Shown here: positions 9,426 to 18,016 of the stretch, piece by piece
How positions within the stretch are numbered: position 1 is the stretch's first letter
Layout: the number at the start of each line of letters is the position of its first letter
Source of the DNA: Polyangia bacterium
GTDB lineage: Bacteria > Myxococcota_A > Polyangia > Polyangiales > Polyangiaceae
NCBI GenBank assembly: GCA_030426145.1
Contig: JAUHZF010000016.1
Span: 1 to 52,429 of the forward strand
Reading direction: 5' to 3'
DNA: 52,429 bases
Translations under genes and position numbers: made by a program
The notes under the pieces: model-generated
Told to the model about the DNA's origin: nothing
Database searches by the model: none
What the model saw: only the letters and a program-made list of their open reading frames with translations

Positions 9426-9938
9426 ATGGTGGCCCTCATGAAAGCCGCACGCTGGTTGAGCCTTCTCGTCTCCCTCACCGTCATCGCTCCCCTGGGTTGT
9501 GACGATGCCAAAAAGGACGAGAAGGAGAGCGAGTCGAAGCGGAAGCGCAAGAAGAAGAAAAAGAAGAAGCGCAAAGACGACGGCGAAACCAAGTCGGCCA
9601 AGGACGAAAGCAAGACCCCGCAGTATCCGAAGATCGCCTGGGTGGATGGAGACTTTGGTGATGCGAAGGCGAGGAACGACGTGCTCGACATGTCCAACAC
9701 GTCCTGCAACCAGCTCATCAACGCTTGCCTCGCGTGTGGCAAACGAATCACCACCAAGCGCGAGGACGCGAACTTCTCCTTCGGTGTGCACGCCCACATC
9801 TTCGACGCCTTGAAGGCGAAGTCGGCGTCGGACCGTGCCAAGATCTGCCCCGGTTTGCACAAGACGGCCAAAGCGGCATCCGACGACTGCATCGCGGGCT
9901 GTCGGGCGGTCAAGAAGGAGCTCACCGGCAAGGACTGA
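9426..9938 (+). CDS. Lysine-rich putative lipoprotein of unknown function
   Basis: 170 residues. The N-terminus MVALMKAARWLSLLVSLTV followed by IAPLGCDD is a signal peptide with an imperfect lipobox (P-L-G-C). A strongly basic linker with a continuous KKKKKKK run follows. The remainder contains about seven cysteines (SCNQLINACLACG, KICPG, DDCIAGC) that may form disulfides in the periplasm. The frame is open from 9333, but the signal peptide only makes sense from ATG 9426 (GGGGG upstream) or ATG 9438. I do not recognise a family. It lies 89 bases after the transporter and 52 before the next gene, possibly one transcript. Confidence 0.75.
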   Translation: MVALMKAARWLSLLVSLTVIAPLGCDDAKKDEKESESKRKRKKKKKKKRKDDGETKSAKDESKTPQYPKIAWVDGDFGDAKARNDVLDMSNTSCNQLINACLACGKRITTKREDANFSFGVHAHIFDALKAKSASDRAKICPGLHKTAKAASDDCIAGCRAVKKELTGKD

Positions 9939-9990
9939 CCGCAGCATTTGCGGGGTCTCGGGGCTTGGGACGCTCGCGCAGCAGCGCTAG

Positions 9991-12066
9991 ATGTCTGCCG
10001 TGGACGTGCAGCAGATGTGGTCCCGCCTGGTGGGCGGCAAGTCGGTGGTGGCGCTGGGCATGACCCGCTTCGAGCCCCCGGAGGGTCCGGCGGCGCTCGT
10101 CGTAGAGGTCGACTGCGCCCGTCACAACCGGCCGCTGGAACCCCTCATCGCCGCCCGCGATCGGGTGGGTGCCCTCGTCGAGCAGACCCGTAGCCCGCTC
10201 GTGCTCGTGGGTCGTGAACGGCTGCGGTACCGGCTGCTCGACGAGGAGCGTGACCCGGCCAATCAGCTCGTCGATCTCGCCCACCGGCTCGCGCGTCAGG
10301 TCGAGGTGCCGATGGTGCTCGCCTTCGTGCACGCCGAGAGCATGGACGAGGGCTCCGCGACACTGCTCGCAGCCATGGTGGCCACGCGGGCTCTGCCCGC
10401 CGCGGTCGCCGTGATCTGCTCCGCAGACGACATCTCCCCCGACTGCGAAGTGCTCGTCGAGGCGGTGAAGGCCGTGGAGGGTGACGATGCGGTGCTTCGA
10501 GAGGCGCCTCGAGCGGTCGCGTCGGTCCCCGCCGATGCACCTCGGGTCGAAGATCTGCTCGCCGCCCAGACCGACGAGCTCAGCATCAACGTGGTGCGCG
10601 TGCTCCGCGCGGGGGCCACCGTGGGCGACGCCTTCGAGGTGGACTACGTGGCCACCCTGCTCGGGCTCGATCCCTTCACGGTGCTCGAGGTGGCCCAGCT
10701 CGCGCGCGACCGCGGTCTGCCGATCGAAGACCTGGGTGAAGGTGTCTTCCGCCTTCCTGCCGACTACGCGGAGGCGCTGCGCGACAGCGTGACGCCATCG
10801 CTCGCCGAGGCGTGGCACCGACAGCTCGCGATGGTCATGTCGACCCTCGAGGACGTCGAGGAGGAGATGGATGACGATCCGCCTTCGGCGCTACCTCCGT
10901 GGGAGGACCCCGAAGACATGCGCATGAGCGGTGCGCGACCCAAGCTCGACATGCGTGCCGAGTCGCGCCGGGCGCGTCCTCACGGTCATGTGGAGGGCCG
11001 CGCGGCGGAACACGCCGAGGCCGCCGGTGAAGCCGAGATCGCCGCCGAGCGCTACCTCGAGGCAGCCCAGCACGCGGCGGCGCTCGGTGGGTTCGATCGT
11101 GCCTCCGAGCTCATCGAGCGGGCGGTGGGATTGCTGCAACGGGTGCCCTCGGCGCGACCTCTTCGGGCGCGAGCGCTCATGGAGCTCGGCGCGCTTCGGT
11201 GGCGCGCGGGCGGCGCTCACGGGTTCCGCCTCGAGGATGCGCTCGCGGCGCTCGACCAGGCCCAGCAGCTGGTCCGGCCGAGCGACACCGTCGACCTCAG
11301 GGTCGAGGTGCCGGTGCTCATCGCGCACGTGCTCTACGAGCTCGGGGAGCAAGAGCATCTCGAGCGAGCGCTCGGCGCTTTCGGCGATGCTCAGCGCACG
11401 TTGAAAGACGCCGAGCGGCCGCTGGACGCGGCGCGGTTGCTCAATGACGAGGCTGCGGTTCGGGTTCGCCTCGGTCAGCAGGAGAAGGCGGCCAAGCTGC
11501 TGCTCCAGTCACGCGAGGTCTTTCGTCACTATGCCGACCGAAGCGACGTAGCGCGCCGAGAGCTGGCCGAGACCGACCACCTCGTCGCCCGCCTCATGCT
11601 CCACAACGACGGCGAGGGCGACGCCGAGGCGCTCACCTTCGCCCTCGAGTGCGCCAAGGCGGCCGAGAAGCGCTACGAAGACCTCGGCGATCCCCGTGAA
11701 CGAGCGCGCGTGTGGGAGACCCTCGGACGGCTCGAGATGCTGCGGGGTGAAGTCGACCATGCGCTCGATCACCTGCGCCGGTCGGCCCAGATGCAGCAGC
11801 AACTCGGCGACGTGATCGGCCTCGCCCGCAGCACGGGCGGTCTCTCCAAGTTGCTCGCGGAGGCAGGTCGATCCGACGAGGCCCTCGCCGTGCTCGGAGA
11901 CTCCATCGCCCTCAACCAGATCAAGGGGGCCCAGCGTGGGCTCGGCTACAACGCCGAAGCCCTCGCCACGATCGAGCGCTCCCTGACCGACCTCGATCGG
12001 AAGCGCCTCGAGGAAACCCTGGTGCGGCTCAAGGGCCGGCTCGAGGCGGCGCGCGCGCGAGACTAG
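9991..12066 (+). CDS. TPR-containing protein with an AAA/STAND-like N-terminal part lacking a P-loop
   Basis: 691 residues, soluble, no signal peptide. The first ~290 residues follow the outline of an AAA_16/STAND module: an N-terminal segment where the P-loop would sit (RLVGGKSVVALG), a strand like the one after the P-loop (AALVVEVDCARHNRPLEPL), a hydrophobic strand ending in acidic residues (VPMVLAFVHAESMDE), then a winged-helix-like stretch ending near HRQLAMVM. No GxxxxGK[ST] is present, so ATP binding is probably lost. From about residue 340 the protein is helical with TPR-like pairs (AEIAAERYLEAAQHAAALG, ALEVAKCAEKRY-type blocks). A scaffold or regulator role is plausible, but no specific function can be assigned. 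Confidence 0.75.
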   Translation: MSAVDVQQMWSRLVGGKSVVALGMTRFEPPEGPAALVVEVDCARHNRPLEPLIAARDRVGALVEQTRSPLVLVGRERLRYRLLDEERDPANQLVDLAHRLARQVEVPMVLAFVHAESMDEGSATLLAAMVATRALPAAVAVICSADDISPDCEVLVEAVKAVEGDDAVLREAPRAVASVPADAPRVEDLLAAQTDELSINVVRVLRAGATVGDAFEVDYVATLLGLDPFTVLEVAQLARDRGLPIEDLGEGVFRLPADYAEALRDSVTPSLAEAWHRQLAMVMSTLEDVEEEMDDDPPSALPPWEDPEDMRMSGARPKLDMRAESRRARPHGHVEGRAAEHAEAAGEAEIAAERYLEAAQHAAALGGFDRASELIERAVGLLQRVPSARPLRARALMELGALRWRAGGAHGFRLEDALAALDQAQQLVRPSDTVDLRVEVPVLIAHVLYELGEQEHLERALGAFGDAQRTLKDAERPLDAARLLNDEAAVRVRLGQQEKAAKLLLQSREVFRHYADRSDVARRELAETDHLVARLMLHNDGEGDAEALTFALECAKAAEKRYEDLGDPRERARVWETLGRLEMLRGEVDHALDHLRRSAQMQQQLGDVIGLARSTGGLSKLLAEAGRSDEALAVLGDSIALNQIKGAQRGLGYNAEALATIERSLTDLDRKRLEETLVRLKGRLEAARARD

Positions 12067-12144
12067 CGCGACGCAAATGGTGCATCCAGGCAGCGAATAC
12101 CTTGCGGAACCCGGCCGCTAATACTTAGGCTATAAGGTCCAGCC

Positions 12145-12173
12145 CACCGCGAAAGGTCAATGCGATCGCGGTG
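12145..12173. promoter_or_regulatory. Inverted repeat upstream of the sigma-54-like promoter (candidate enhancer-binding site)
   Basis: CACCGCGA and TCGCGGTG are perfect 8-base arms around a 13-base spacer, centred about 45 bases upstream of the -24 element at 12203. That is a reasonable place for an upstream activator site used by a bacterial enhancer-binding protein. The activator is not in this window. Confidence 0.45.
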
Positions 12174-12202
12174 TTACCCGCGTCGATGACGTGCCCGTCG
12201 GC

Positions 12203-12218
12203 TGGCATGGCCGGTGCA
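12203..12218 (+). promoter_or_regulatory. Candidate sigma-54 (RpoN) promoter for the hibernation factor gene
   Basis: TGGCATGGCCGGTGCA matches the -24/-12 consensus TGGCAYRN4TTGCW at every specified position but one (G for the first T of TTGC). The GG and GC dinucleotides are separated by the required 10 bases. The predicted transcript would start near 12229, leaving a leader of about 45 bases before the ATG. Confidence 0.6.
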
Positions 12219-12272
12219 GCGCTATTCGACGGTAAAAGATGACGCGACGGAGAATGTCGCAGGAGGTCACAC

Positions 12273-12614
12273 ATGCCCCTAGACCCAAGCATCTCGTTCC
12301 GGCACATGGAAACCTCGGAGGCCGTCGAGGCCCTCATTCGCGAGAAGGTCGCCAAGCTCGAGACCTTTTACGACCGCATCAGCCACTGCGACGTCGTTCT
12401 CGAAGAGCCGCACCGCTCGCACACCAAAGGCGACCACTTCCACGTTCGCATCCGTCTCACCGTGCCGGGCGAGGAGATCGTCGTCGACAACACCGATCAG
12501 GACAAGCACGAGGACGCGATGATCGCGGTCCGTGATGCCTTCGAGATCGCTTCGCGCAAGGTCAAGGCCTACGCCGCGCGGAAGCGCGAAGAGAAGCGCC
12601 AGAGCACCAAGTAG
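12273..12614 (+). CDS. hpf: Ribosome hibernation-promoting factor, HPF/RaiA family (short form)
   Basis: 113 residues, the normal length of short HPF/YfiA proteins. These bind the 30S decoding region in stationary phase to silence ribosomes. The beta-alpha-beta-beta-beta-alpha pattern is visible: ISFRHMETSEAVEALIREKVAKLE, CDVVLEEPHRSH, HFHVRIRLTVPG, then HEDAMIAVRDAFEIASRKVKAY and a basic tail. A strong SD (AGGAGGT, 5 bases from the ATG) fixes the start. The long C-terminal dimerisation domain of long-form HPF is absent. The sigma-54-like promoter upstream suggests regulated expression under stress or starvation (inference). Confidence 0.92.
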   Translation: MPLDPSISFRHMETSEAVEALIREKVAKLETFYDRISHCDVVLEEPHRSHTKGDHFHVRIRLTVPGEEIVVDNTDQDKHEDAMIAVRDAFEIASRKVKAYAARKREEKRQSTK

Positions 12615-12709
12615 CTCACGCGAGCTCGCTGCAGCTGCGGTCCAGCTCCCTGGCGACGTCGGTTACATCCGATGCCCGGGAGAGCGTCCGCGCTGCAGCG
12701 TCCGACACC

Positions 12710-15103
12710 TCAGGGCGCAGCTTCGGTTTCCCCAACCTGCCGAATCGACTGGTCGAACAACACGGGCTCACCGTCGAAGTCGCGTGCCGAGTGCACGAGC
12801 AGCGTGGTCGGCATGTCGCTGAGGATCGTGTTCATGCGATCGAAGAAGCGGTCGACGCCCGCCTCTTGTGGCAGGCGCAGCCCGGCGATCGCGAGGTCGG
12901 CATCGGCGGAGTGCTCGTGCATGATCTCCGCGATCGGTCGGCCTTCGCGCAAGATGACCACCGGCTCGCCCTCCACGCGGGCGCTGGCGAGGATGCCGCG
13001 GATCTTCTCTTCGGCTTTGCGTCGCTGTGATTCGTCGTCGACCACCGTGCGCACGCTCACCTTGGCCTGACGCCACTCGTGGTGGGCGGTGATGAGGTAG
13101 GCGCTCAGCAGCATCAGGCCGCCGTTGCCCTGCAGGCCGCCCCACCAGATGTCGATGCGTCGCGCCTTCCCCAGCTTGCGGAGGTGGTTGTAGTGCACGA
13201 TGAGGAGCGAGCGGTCGAGGCTGGAGAGCTCGCGCAACATGCGCACGTAGCCGACCCGGTCCTTCTCGCGCCGCGGCCACCCCAGCATCACCGTATTGGC
13301 CTCGAGGTTGCCGATCCCGTAGGCCTGCGCGATCTGCACCGCGCCGTTGTACTTGTCTTGTACGAGGTCCACGCGGCCGAAGACGTTCGGATACTTCTCC
13401 TGCAGCCGCTCATCGAGGTCGATGCGGAGCTTCTTCCACTTCTCGGCGCTGCTCTCGATGTCCCCGCTGATCATCTGCACGAAGGTCACGAGCCCGCGGT
13501 CCTGCACGATGATGCTGCCCAGGCGAAGCAGCCACGGGCGCCGCTCGTAGTCGCCGCCGAGGATGAGCAGATTCGGGCGCCAGTTGAGGGGGTGGAACTC
13601 CGTCTTGCGTAGACGCTGCAGGGCGCTTCGCACGAGGGCGGCCCAGATCCCGTGGCGCGCGTCGCCGTAGGTCGTGTTCAAGATCCGCCGCTGCGCGATG
13701 GCGTAGATCAACCCGCAGAGGAGCGCGGCCGCGACCATGGCCGGCAAGTTGATGATGCTCATCACGTAGATGCAGCCCACGCCGCCCGCGAGGCTCACCG
13801 GCGCGGGCACGCGGAACTCGGGCCGGTAGCTGGGGCTGGCGGCCCACTTCTCGAGGCCGCTCGCGAGGTTGATGAGGCCGTAGGTCGCGAGGAAGAACAT
13901 CGTGAGCACGGGCGCGATCACGTCGAGGTCGCCGAGCAGGATGCCGGTCTGCGCGAGGGCGTAGGTGGCGAGGATGCCGACGCGCGGCTCGCGGTTGGGA
14001 CCGAAGCCGCGCGCGAAGACGCGCGGGGCGAGCCCGTCGTTACCCAGGGCCTGAAGGGTGCGCGGCGCGGTGAGGATCGAGCCGACCGCGCTCGACAGGG
14101 TGGCGCCCCAGACCCCGACGTAGATGAGGGGCTCGAGCCACGCGATCTCGAAGACCACCAGCTTGTTCTCGGCCAAGGTGTCCGCGGAGGCGTTCAGCGC
14201 GAGCCAAGCGGGGAAGGTCATGTAGACGATGAAGCCGACCAGAATGGCCCACAGGGTGCCCTTGGGGATCGACTTGCGCGGTTCCTTGAGGTCGCCGCTC
14301 ATCCCTACGCCAGCCATGATCCCGGTCACGGCGGGGAAGAACACGGCGAAGACCTTGGCGAAGGGCTCGCGGTCGGTGACCCACCAGTCGATGCGGTGCA
14401 CCGCCTCGGTGATGGGCACCTCGGGCATCCAGCCCGCGAAGAAGGAGACGAGCGAGGCCGCGATGGCGACCATGACCACGTACTGAACCTTGATCGCGAG
14501 GTCGGCACTCTTGAGGGACACCGCCGTGAGCACGAGGAGCACGCCCGAGGAGACCGCCGTGGCGGGCAGGTTCGGGAACAGCATGCTCAGCGACTCGGTG
14601 AAGCCGACGATGTAGAAGGTGACGCTCAGCGCCTGACCGAAGAAGAGCGGGATCCCGATCGCTGCGCCGGCCGAAGCGCCGAGCGATCGGCTGATGATGA
14701 AGTAGGCGCCGCCCACGCCGACCGTGCGGTTGGTGGCGATGCTCGAGATCGAGAGGCCGGTGGCGAAGGTGATGAGGTGCGCGATCACCACGATGGCGAG
14801 GGCACCGGCGAGGCCAGCGTTGCCGACCACCCAGCCGACGCGCAGGTACATCACGACGCCGAGGATGGTGAGGATGCTGGGCGTGAAGACGCCGCCGAAG
14901 GTGCCGAAGCGCCCGGGCCCTTGGGTCGCGGGGCCCGCCTCGTCGTCGGGGACGAGCAGTCGCCGCAACACGGCACGCAGCGCCGGACCGGCGATGGCCG
15001 CGAGAAGGAAGGCGACCGCGAACAGGATGAGGGTCAGCGGCGTGATCGGCGTGTCCGATAGCCGGAAGAGCTCGCGGTCGAGGTGCTGCAGCAACCCGGG
15101 CAT
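12710..15103 (-). CDS. Amino acid/cation-chloride cotransporter-like permease (APC superfamily, SLC12-like)
   Basis: 797 residues. An N-terminal hydrophobic helix (about 21-48) not typical of the family precedes an APC core of about twelve helices beginning FGTFGGVFTPSILTILGVVMYLRVGWVVG. It includes GVGGAYFIISRSLG, a Gly-rich substrate-site helix of cation-chloride cotransporters. The last ~300 residues form a soluble domain like the SLC12 C-terminus (RPNLLILGGDYERRPWLL, then IAEIMHEHSADADLAIAGLR). Such proteins move K, Na, Cl or amino acids; the substrate is undetermined. Start ATG 15103 keeps the extra N-terminal helix. It is divergent from the periplasmic pair at 15232. Confidence 0.85.
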   Translation of the reverse strand: MPGLLQHLDRELFRLSDTPITPLTLILFAVAFLLAAIAGPALRAVLRRLLVPDDEAGPATQGPGRFGTFGGVFTPSILTILGVVMYLRVGWVVGNAGLAGALAIVVIAHLITFATGLSISSIATNRTVGVGGAYFIISRSLGASAGAAIGIPLFFGQALSVTFYIVGFTESLSMLFPNLPATAVSSGVLLVLTAVSLKSADLAIKVQYVVMVAIAASLVSFFAGWMPEVPITEAVHRIDWWVTDREPFAKVFAVFFPAVTGIMAGVGMSGDLKEPRKSIPKGTLWAILVGFIVYMTFPAWLALNASADTLAENKLVVFEIAWLEPLIYVGVWGATLSSAVGSILTAPRTLQALGNDGLAPRVFARGFGPNREPRVGILATYALAQTGILLGDLDVIAPVLTMFFLATYGLINLASGLEKWAASPSYRPEFRVPAPVSLAGGVGCIYVMSIINLPAMVAAALLCGLIYAIAQRRILNTTYGDARHGIWAALVRSALQRLRKTEFHPLNWRPNLLILGGDYERRPWLLRLGSIIVQDRGLVTFVQMISGDIESSAEKWKKLRIDLDERLQEKYPNVFGRVDLVQDKYNGAVQIAQAYGIGNLEANTVMLGWPRREKDRVGYVRMLRELSSLDRSLLIVHYNHLRKLGKARRIDIWWGGLQGNGGLMLLSAYLITAHHEWRQAKVSVRTVVDDESQRRKAEEKIRGILASARVEGEPVVILREGRPIAEIMHEHSADADLAIAGLRLPQEAGVDRFFDRMNTILSDMPTTLLVHSARDFDGEPVLFDQSIRQVGETEAAP

Positions 15104-15129
15104 GCGCCGGCAGCATACTCGCGGCCCTG

Positions 15130-15153
15130 CTCAACGCCGAATGTCGCGTTGAG
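15130..15153. promoter_or_regulatory. Inverted repeat in the divergent promoter region
   Basis: CTCAACGC and GCGTTGAG form perfect 8-base arms with an 8-base spacer, 27 bases upstream of the transporter start and 79 bases before the gene on the other strand. A dimeric-regulator operator serving one or both genes is the simplest reading; no cognate regulator is adjacent. Confidence 0.4.
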
Positions 15154-15231
15154 AGGCGGGTCGACGGGCGCGATCCGCCCCGCCGGGTCGATCGAGTGGC
15201 TCCCGGCGAGGCCACGTGAGAGCATCGGCGC

Positions 15232-16659
15232 ATGGCACGGCAGCTCGGGATGATGATGGTGGCGGTGGCGGTGGCTGCCCTGCCGCTGGGCCTGCACGCC
15301 CAGACCAAGCCCAAGGCCGAGCCCCAACCTTCGGCCGCGCCGTCGGCGACGGCCCCGACGGCCTGTCCCGTACGGTGCGTGGCGCCCCAGTCGGCGCTCG
15401 ACACCGTGGCCCGTTCGCTGGCCGGCACGCTGGCGCGGGTGCCCGGAGACGTCGAGGTCGTCACGGTCGCGCTGCAGTCCGACGTGCAGGCCCCGCGCGG
15501 CGAGGCCCTGGCGGGACGGTTGGCCGCGCTGGTGGCGGGGCGACTCGGCGCGGCGGCGAAACATCAAGCGGCCCCCACCACCCTCGAAGCCGCCCGCAAA
15601 GCGACCACCGCGCAGGCGCTGGTGGTGCTCACACCCAGCCTCGTCGCCGGCCGTCTGGTGGTCGCCGCGGACGCCTACCCCATCCCCCGGAGCATCTGGT
15701 CGCGGGCGCGCGCACCCCAGCCGGGACCCTTGCTTCACGGCCAGGCCAGCGCGCCCCTCGACGCCGAGGTGCGGACCTACCTCGCGCCGCTCGCGCTTCC
15801 CAAGGCTCCCACGGTGACGAAGCTCACCCAACTCGACGAGGGGGTGCTCGCCTTGGCCTGCGGCGACCTCGACGGCGACGGCGCTAGCGAGGTGGTGAGC
15901 GTGAACCGGCAACGGGTCGCGGCCTGGAAGCTCGGCGACAAGACGCCCATGCTCCAGTCGGAGGCCACGTGGGACACCCTGTCTCCCATCGCGCCGGTCC
16001 CGCTGCGCCAGCCCATCGCCTTGGCGACGATCGTGGAGGGGCCCACCTCCATGTCGCGGCGCGGCTACGTCGACGTCGCCCTCACCGACCGCCGCGACAG
16101 CCAGCGTCTGAGCCCCCTGCTGAAACCGCTCGCGACGATGAAGGGCAAGGCCGTGCCCAACGGTCGCGGTAGCGCCTGCACCTGGGTTCACGATCTGCGC
16201 CTCGGCCAGAAGCTGATCGCCTGCCACGAGAGCGACGCGCCGCCCGCGCTCCCGAACCTCCAGTGGCCGAGCGACGCCATCGCCTCCACGGTGGTCGTGG
16301 CGGTCGACGGCAGGGTCACGCCAACCGTGGCCTTGCGGCGTGACAACACGCTGCTGGTTCGTGCTCCCGACGATGCGGGCGAGCCCGCCGACCGCATCGT
16401 GGCCCGGGTGGGCGCGCAGATCGCCATCGGCGATCTGGATCAGGATGGGGCGCCGGAGCTGGTGAGCGCGCTCGACGTGGGCGCCCCGCGGCTCGACGCG
16501 ATCGAGGTGCGCTCGTTGGCCTCGGGCAAAGCCCAGCTGCGCTACCGCCTGCCGGTACCTACGGGGGTGGAAGCGGTGGCCGTCTGTCCTCCCGACGCGG
16601 GGACCACGGTTGCGGCCACGGTCGTCGCGACCAAGGGTGAGCTCTGGGTGGTGCGGTGA
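15232..16659 (+). CDS. Secreted/periplasmic protein with FG-GAP/EF-hand-like calcium loops
   Basis: 475 residues with a Sec signal peptide (MARQLGMMMVAVAVAALPLG, cleavage near LHA-QT), a Pro/Ala-rich linker and a CPVRC cysteine pair. Two loops, GDLDGDGASEVVSV and GDLDQDGAPELVSA, match the DxDxDGxxD/E calcium-binding pattern found in FG-GAP/VCBS beta-propellers. The N-terminal half (residues 60-180) resembles no family I can name. It is translationally coupled to the next gene by a GTGA overlap, so the two probably act together in the periplasm. Confidence 0.75.
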   Translation: MARQLGMMMVAVAVAALPLGLHAQTKPKAEPQPSAAPSATAPTACPVRCVAPQSALDTVARSLAGTLARVPGDVEVVTVALQSDVQAPRGEALAGRLAALVAGRLGAAAKHQAAPTTLEAARKATTAQALVVLTPSLVAGRLVVAADAYPIPRSIWSRARAPQPGPLLHGQASAPLDAEVRTYLAPLALPKAPTVTKLTQLDEGVLALACGDLDGDGASEVVSVNRQRVAAWKLGDKTPMLQSEATWDTLSPIAPVPLRQPIALATIVEGPTSMSRRGYVDVALTDRRDSQRLSPLLKPLATMKGKAVPNGRGSACTWVHDLRLGQKLIACHESDAPPALPNLQWPSDAIASTVVVAVDGRVTPTVALRRDNTLLVRAPDDAGEPADRIVARVGAQIAIGDLDQDGAPELVSALDVGAPRLDAIEVRSLASGKAQLRYRLPVPTGVEAVAVCPPDAGTTVAATVVATKGELWVVR

Positions 16660-17987
16660 TCGGTCGCCGGTCGTTCGTCGCCGGCCCGGTCGGCTTGGCG
16701 CTCGGCCTCTTGACCCGGGACGTCGACGCCATGGGCCGCGTGCCCGTGGGCGGCAAGCTTCGCTTCCGCGTGCCGTGGCGGCTGTCGTCGATCGATCCCC
16801 ACGACCTTCACGATCCGGTCGCGGCCATCTTCGGCCCCGCCATCGCCGACCCCGTCTACGGCCGTGACGCGGGGGGCCGCGTCTACCCCACCCTGGCCGA
16901 CGGCATGCCGTTCGAAGAAGACGGCGAGACGCTGGTCAAGCTGCGCCCAGGTCTGCTCACCGCGAGCGGTCGCGGCCTCAGCGGCCACGACCTGGCCTGG
17001 AGCATCAAGCGCTGTCGTGCGCGCGCCGCCGGCGGTCTCTTCGCCCAGACCACACCCTACGTGCACTCGTTCCGCGATCGGCCCCTGGTGGTGGGCTTCG
17101 GCAAGGCCGACCCCAAGCGGCTCGCATTTCTTCTCAGCGCCCCGACCGCAGCGCTGCTCCCCGCGGGCTTCTCCCCATTCAAGCCCGACGGCACCGGTGC
17201 GCTCTCGGCGCGCCCCGCTGGCTCGAGCCTTTTTCTGGCCCGCAACCGCAACGCCTCGCGAGGCGCGTCGTTTCTCGAAGGGGTGCAGGTCGATGCGGCC
17301 CCTTCGATCAACGACTCGCTGCGCGCCTTCGAGACCAAGCGCGACGACCTCGGCTGGCTCGGCATGGGCCTGCACGGGCGAAGGAAAGGCGCGCTGCGTT
17401 TCGACCGCGGCGTGATGGGCTGGGCTCTGCTCGCCACGGGCAACCGCGCGGGGTCGTGGGGCGCGCCGGGCATGGCGCAGCGGTTGGCCAACGCCGTCCC
17501 CATCGGTCGCCTCGGCGTGGGGGTCAGCGGCGGCGGCAACGGTAGCGGTGACGGGTGGGAGGGTGCGCCGGCCAACCTCATCTACGACGGCGCCCATCCG
17601 CAGCTGCGCCAGATCGCCGAAGCGGTAGCGGCCAAGCTCACGTCGTCGGGCCACGAGGTCACCGCGGCCCCCGTTTCGTCGAGCACGCTGCGCTCGGCCC
17701 GCCAGTCGGGCGACTTCACCCTCGCCATCGACTTCGCCCGCACGTTGCAGCTACCGGGCACGACGGGCCTCGCCCTCGCAACGGCCGAGCGACACGCGCT
17801 CGGGGTCGAGATGGGCAAACGTCGTCAGTGGCCCAACGGGGCCCCGAGTGTGCTCACACGAGGCCGCCGGATCGGCGTGCTCGGCATCATCCGGTTGTCG
17901 GGGGGAATGGCGCCCGGCGTGATGTTGGCCGCGCGCGCCGACGGGCGAGGGATCTCGTGGGGCGGCAGCTACCGCAGTCGCTACTGA
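16656..17987 (+). CDS. Tat-exported solute-binding-like protein (ABC transporter family 5 type)
   Basis: 443 residues from a GTG start that overlaps the previous stop (GTGA); the coupling decides the start. The N-terminus GRRSFVAGPVGLALGLL is a twin-arginine signal. The body follows peptide/nickel-binding family-5 proteins: LRFRVPWRLSSIDPHDLHDP, then PTLADGMPFEEDGETLVKLRPGLLTASGRGLSGHDLAWSIKR, the segment that holds W-S-[IL]-x-R in that family. It is shorter than the usual ~530 residues. No permease or ATPase genes are nearby, so a sensory or substrate-capture role is as likely as transport. Confidence 0.7.
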   Translation: MIGRRSFVAGPVGLALGLLTRDVDAMGRVPVGGKLRFRVPWRLSSIDPHDLHDPVAAIFGPAIADPVYGRDAGGRVYPTLADGMPFEEDGETLVKLRPGLLTASGRGLSGHDLAWSIKRCRARAAGGLFAQTTPYVHSFRDRPLVVGFGKADPKRLAFLLSAPTAALLPAGFSPFKPDGTGALSARPAGSSLFLARNRNASRGASFLEGVQVDAAPSINDSLRAFETKRDDLGWLGMGLHGRRKGALRFDRGVMGWALLATGNRAGSWGAPGMAQRLANAVPIGRLGVGVSGGGNGSGDGWEGAPANLIYDGAHPQLRQIAEAVAAKLTSSGHEVTAAPVSSSTLRSARQSGDFTLAIDFARTLQLPGTTGLALATAERHALGVEMGKRRQWPNGAPSVLTRGRRIGVLGIIRLSGGMAPGVMLAARADGRGISWGGSYRSRY

Positions 17988-18016
17988 GCTACTTCGACAC
18001 TGAGCTACTTCGACAC
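17985..18016. repeat. Perfect 16-base tandem duplication between two convergent stop codons
   Basis: TGAGCTACTTCGACAC occurs twice head to tail. The first copy begins with the stop codon of the plus-strand solute-binding protein gene. The second contains the stop codon and last four codons of the minus-strand hydrolase gene. The duplication lengthened the gap without altering either product. Confidence 0.9.

Noticed and set aside
13652-15061. Plus-strand 469-codon frame antisense to the transporter
   Set aside because: Its translation is a charged, low-complexity mix of Asp/Glu/His/Arg and mirrors the transporter codons.
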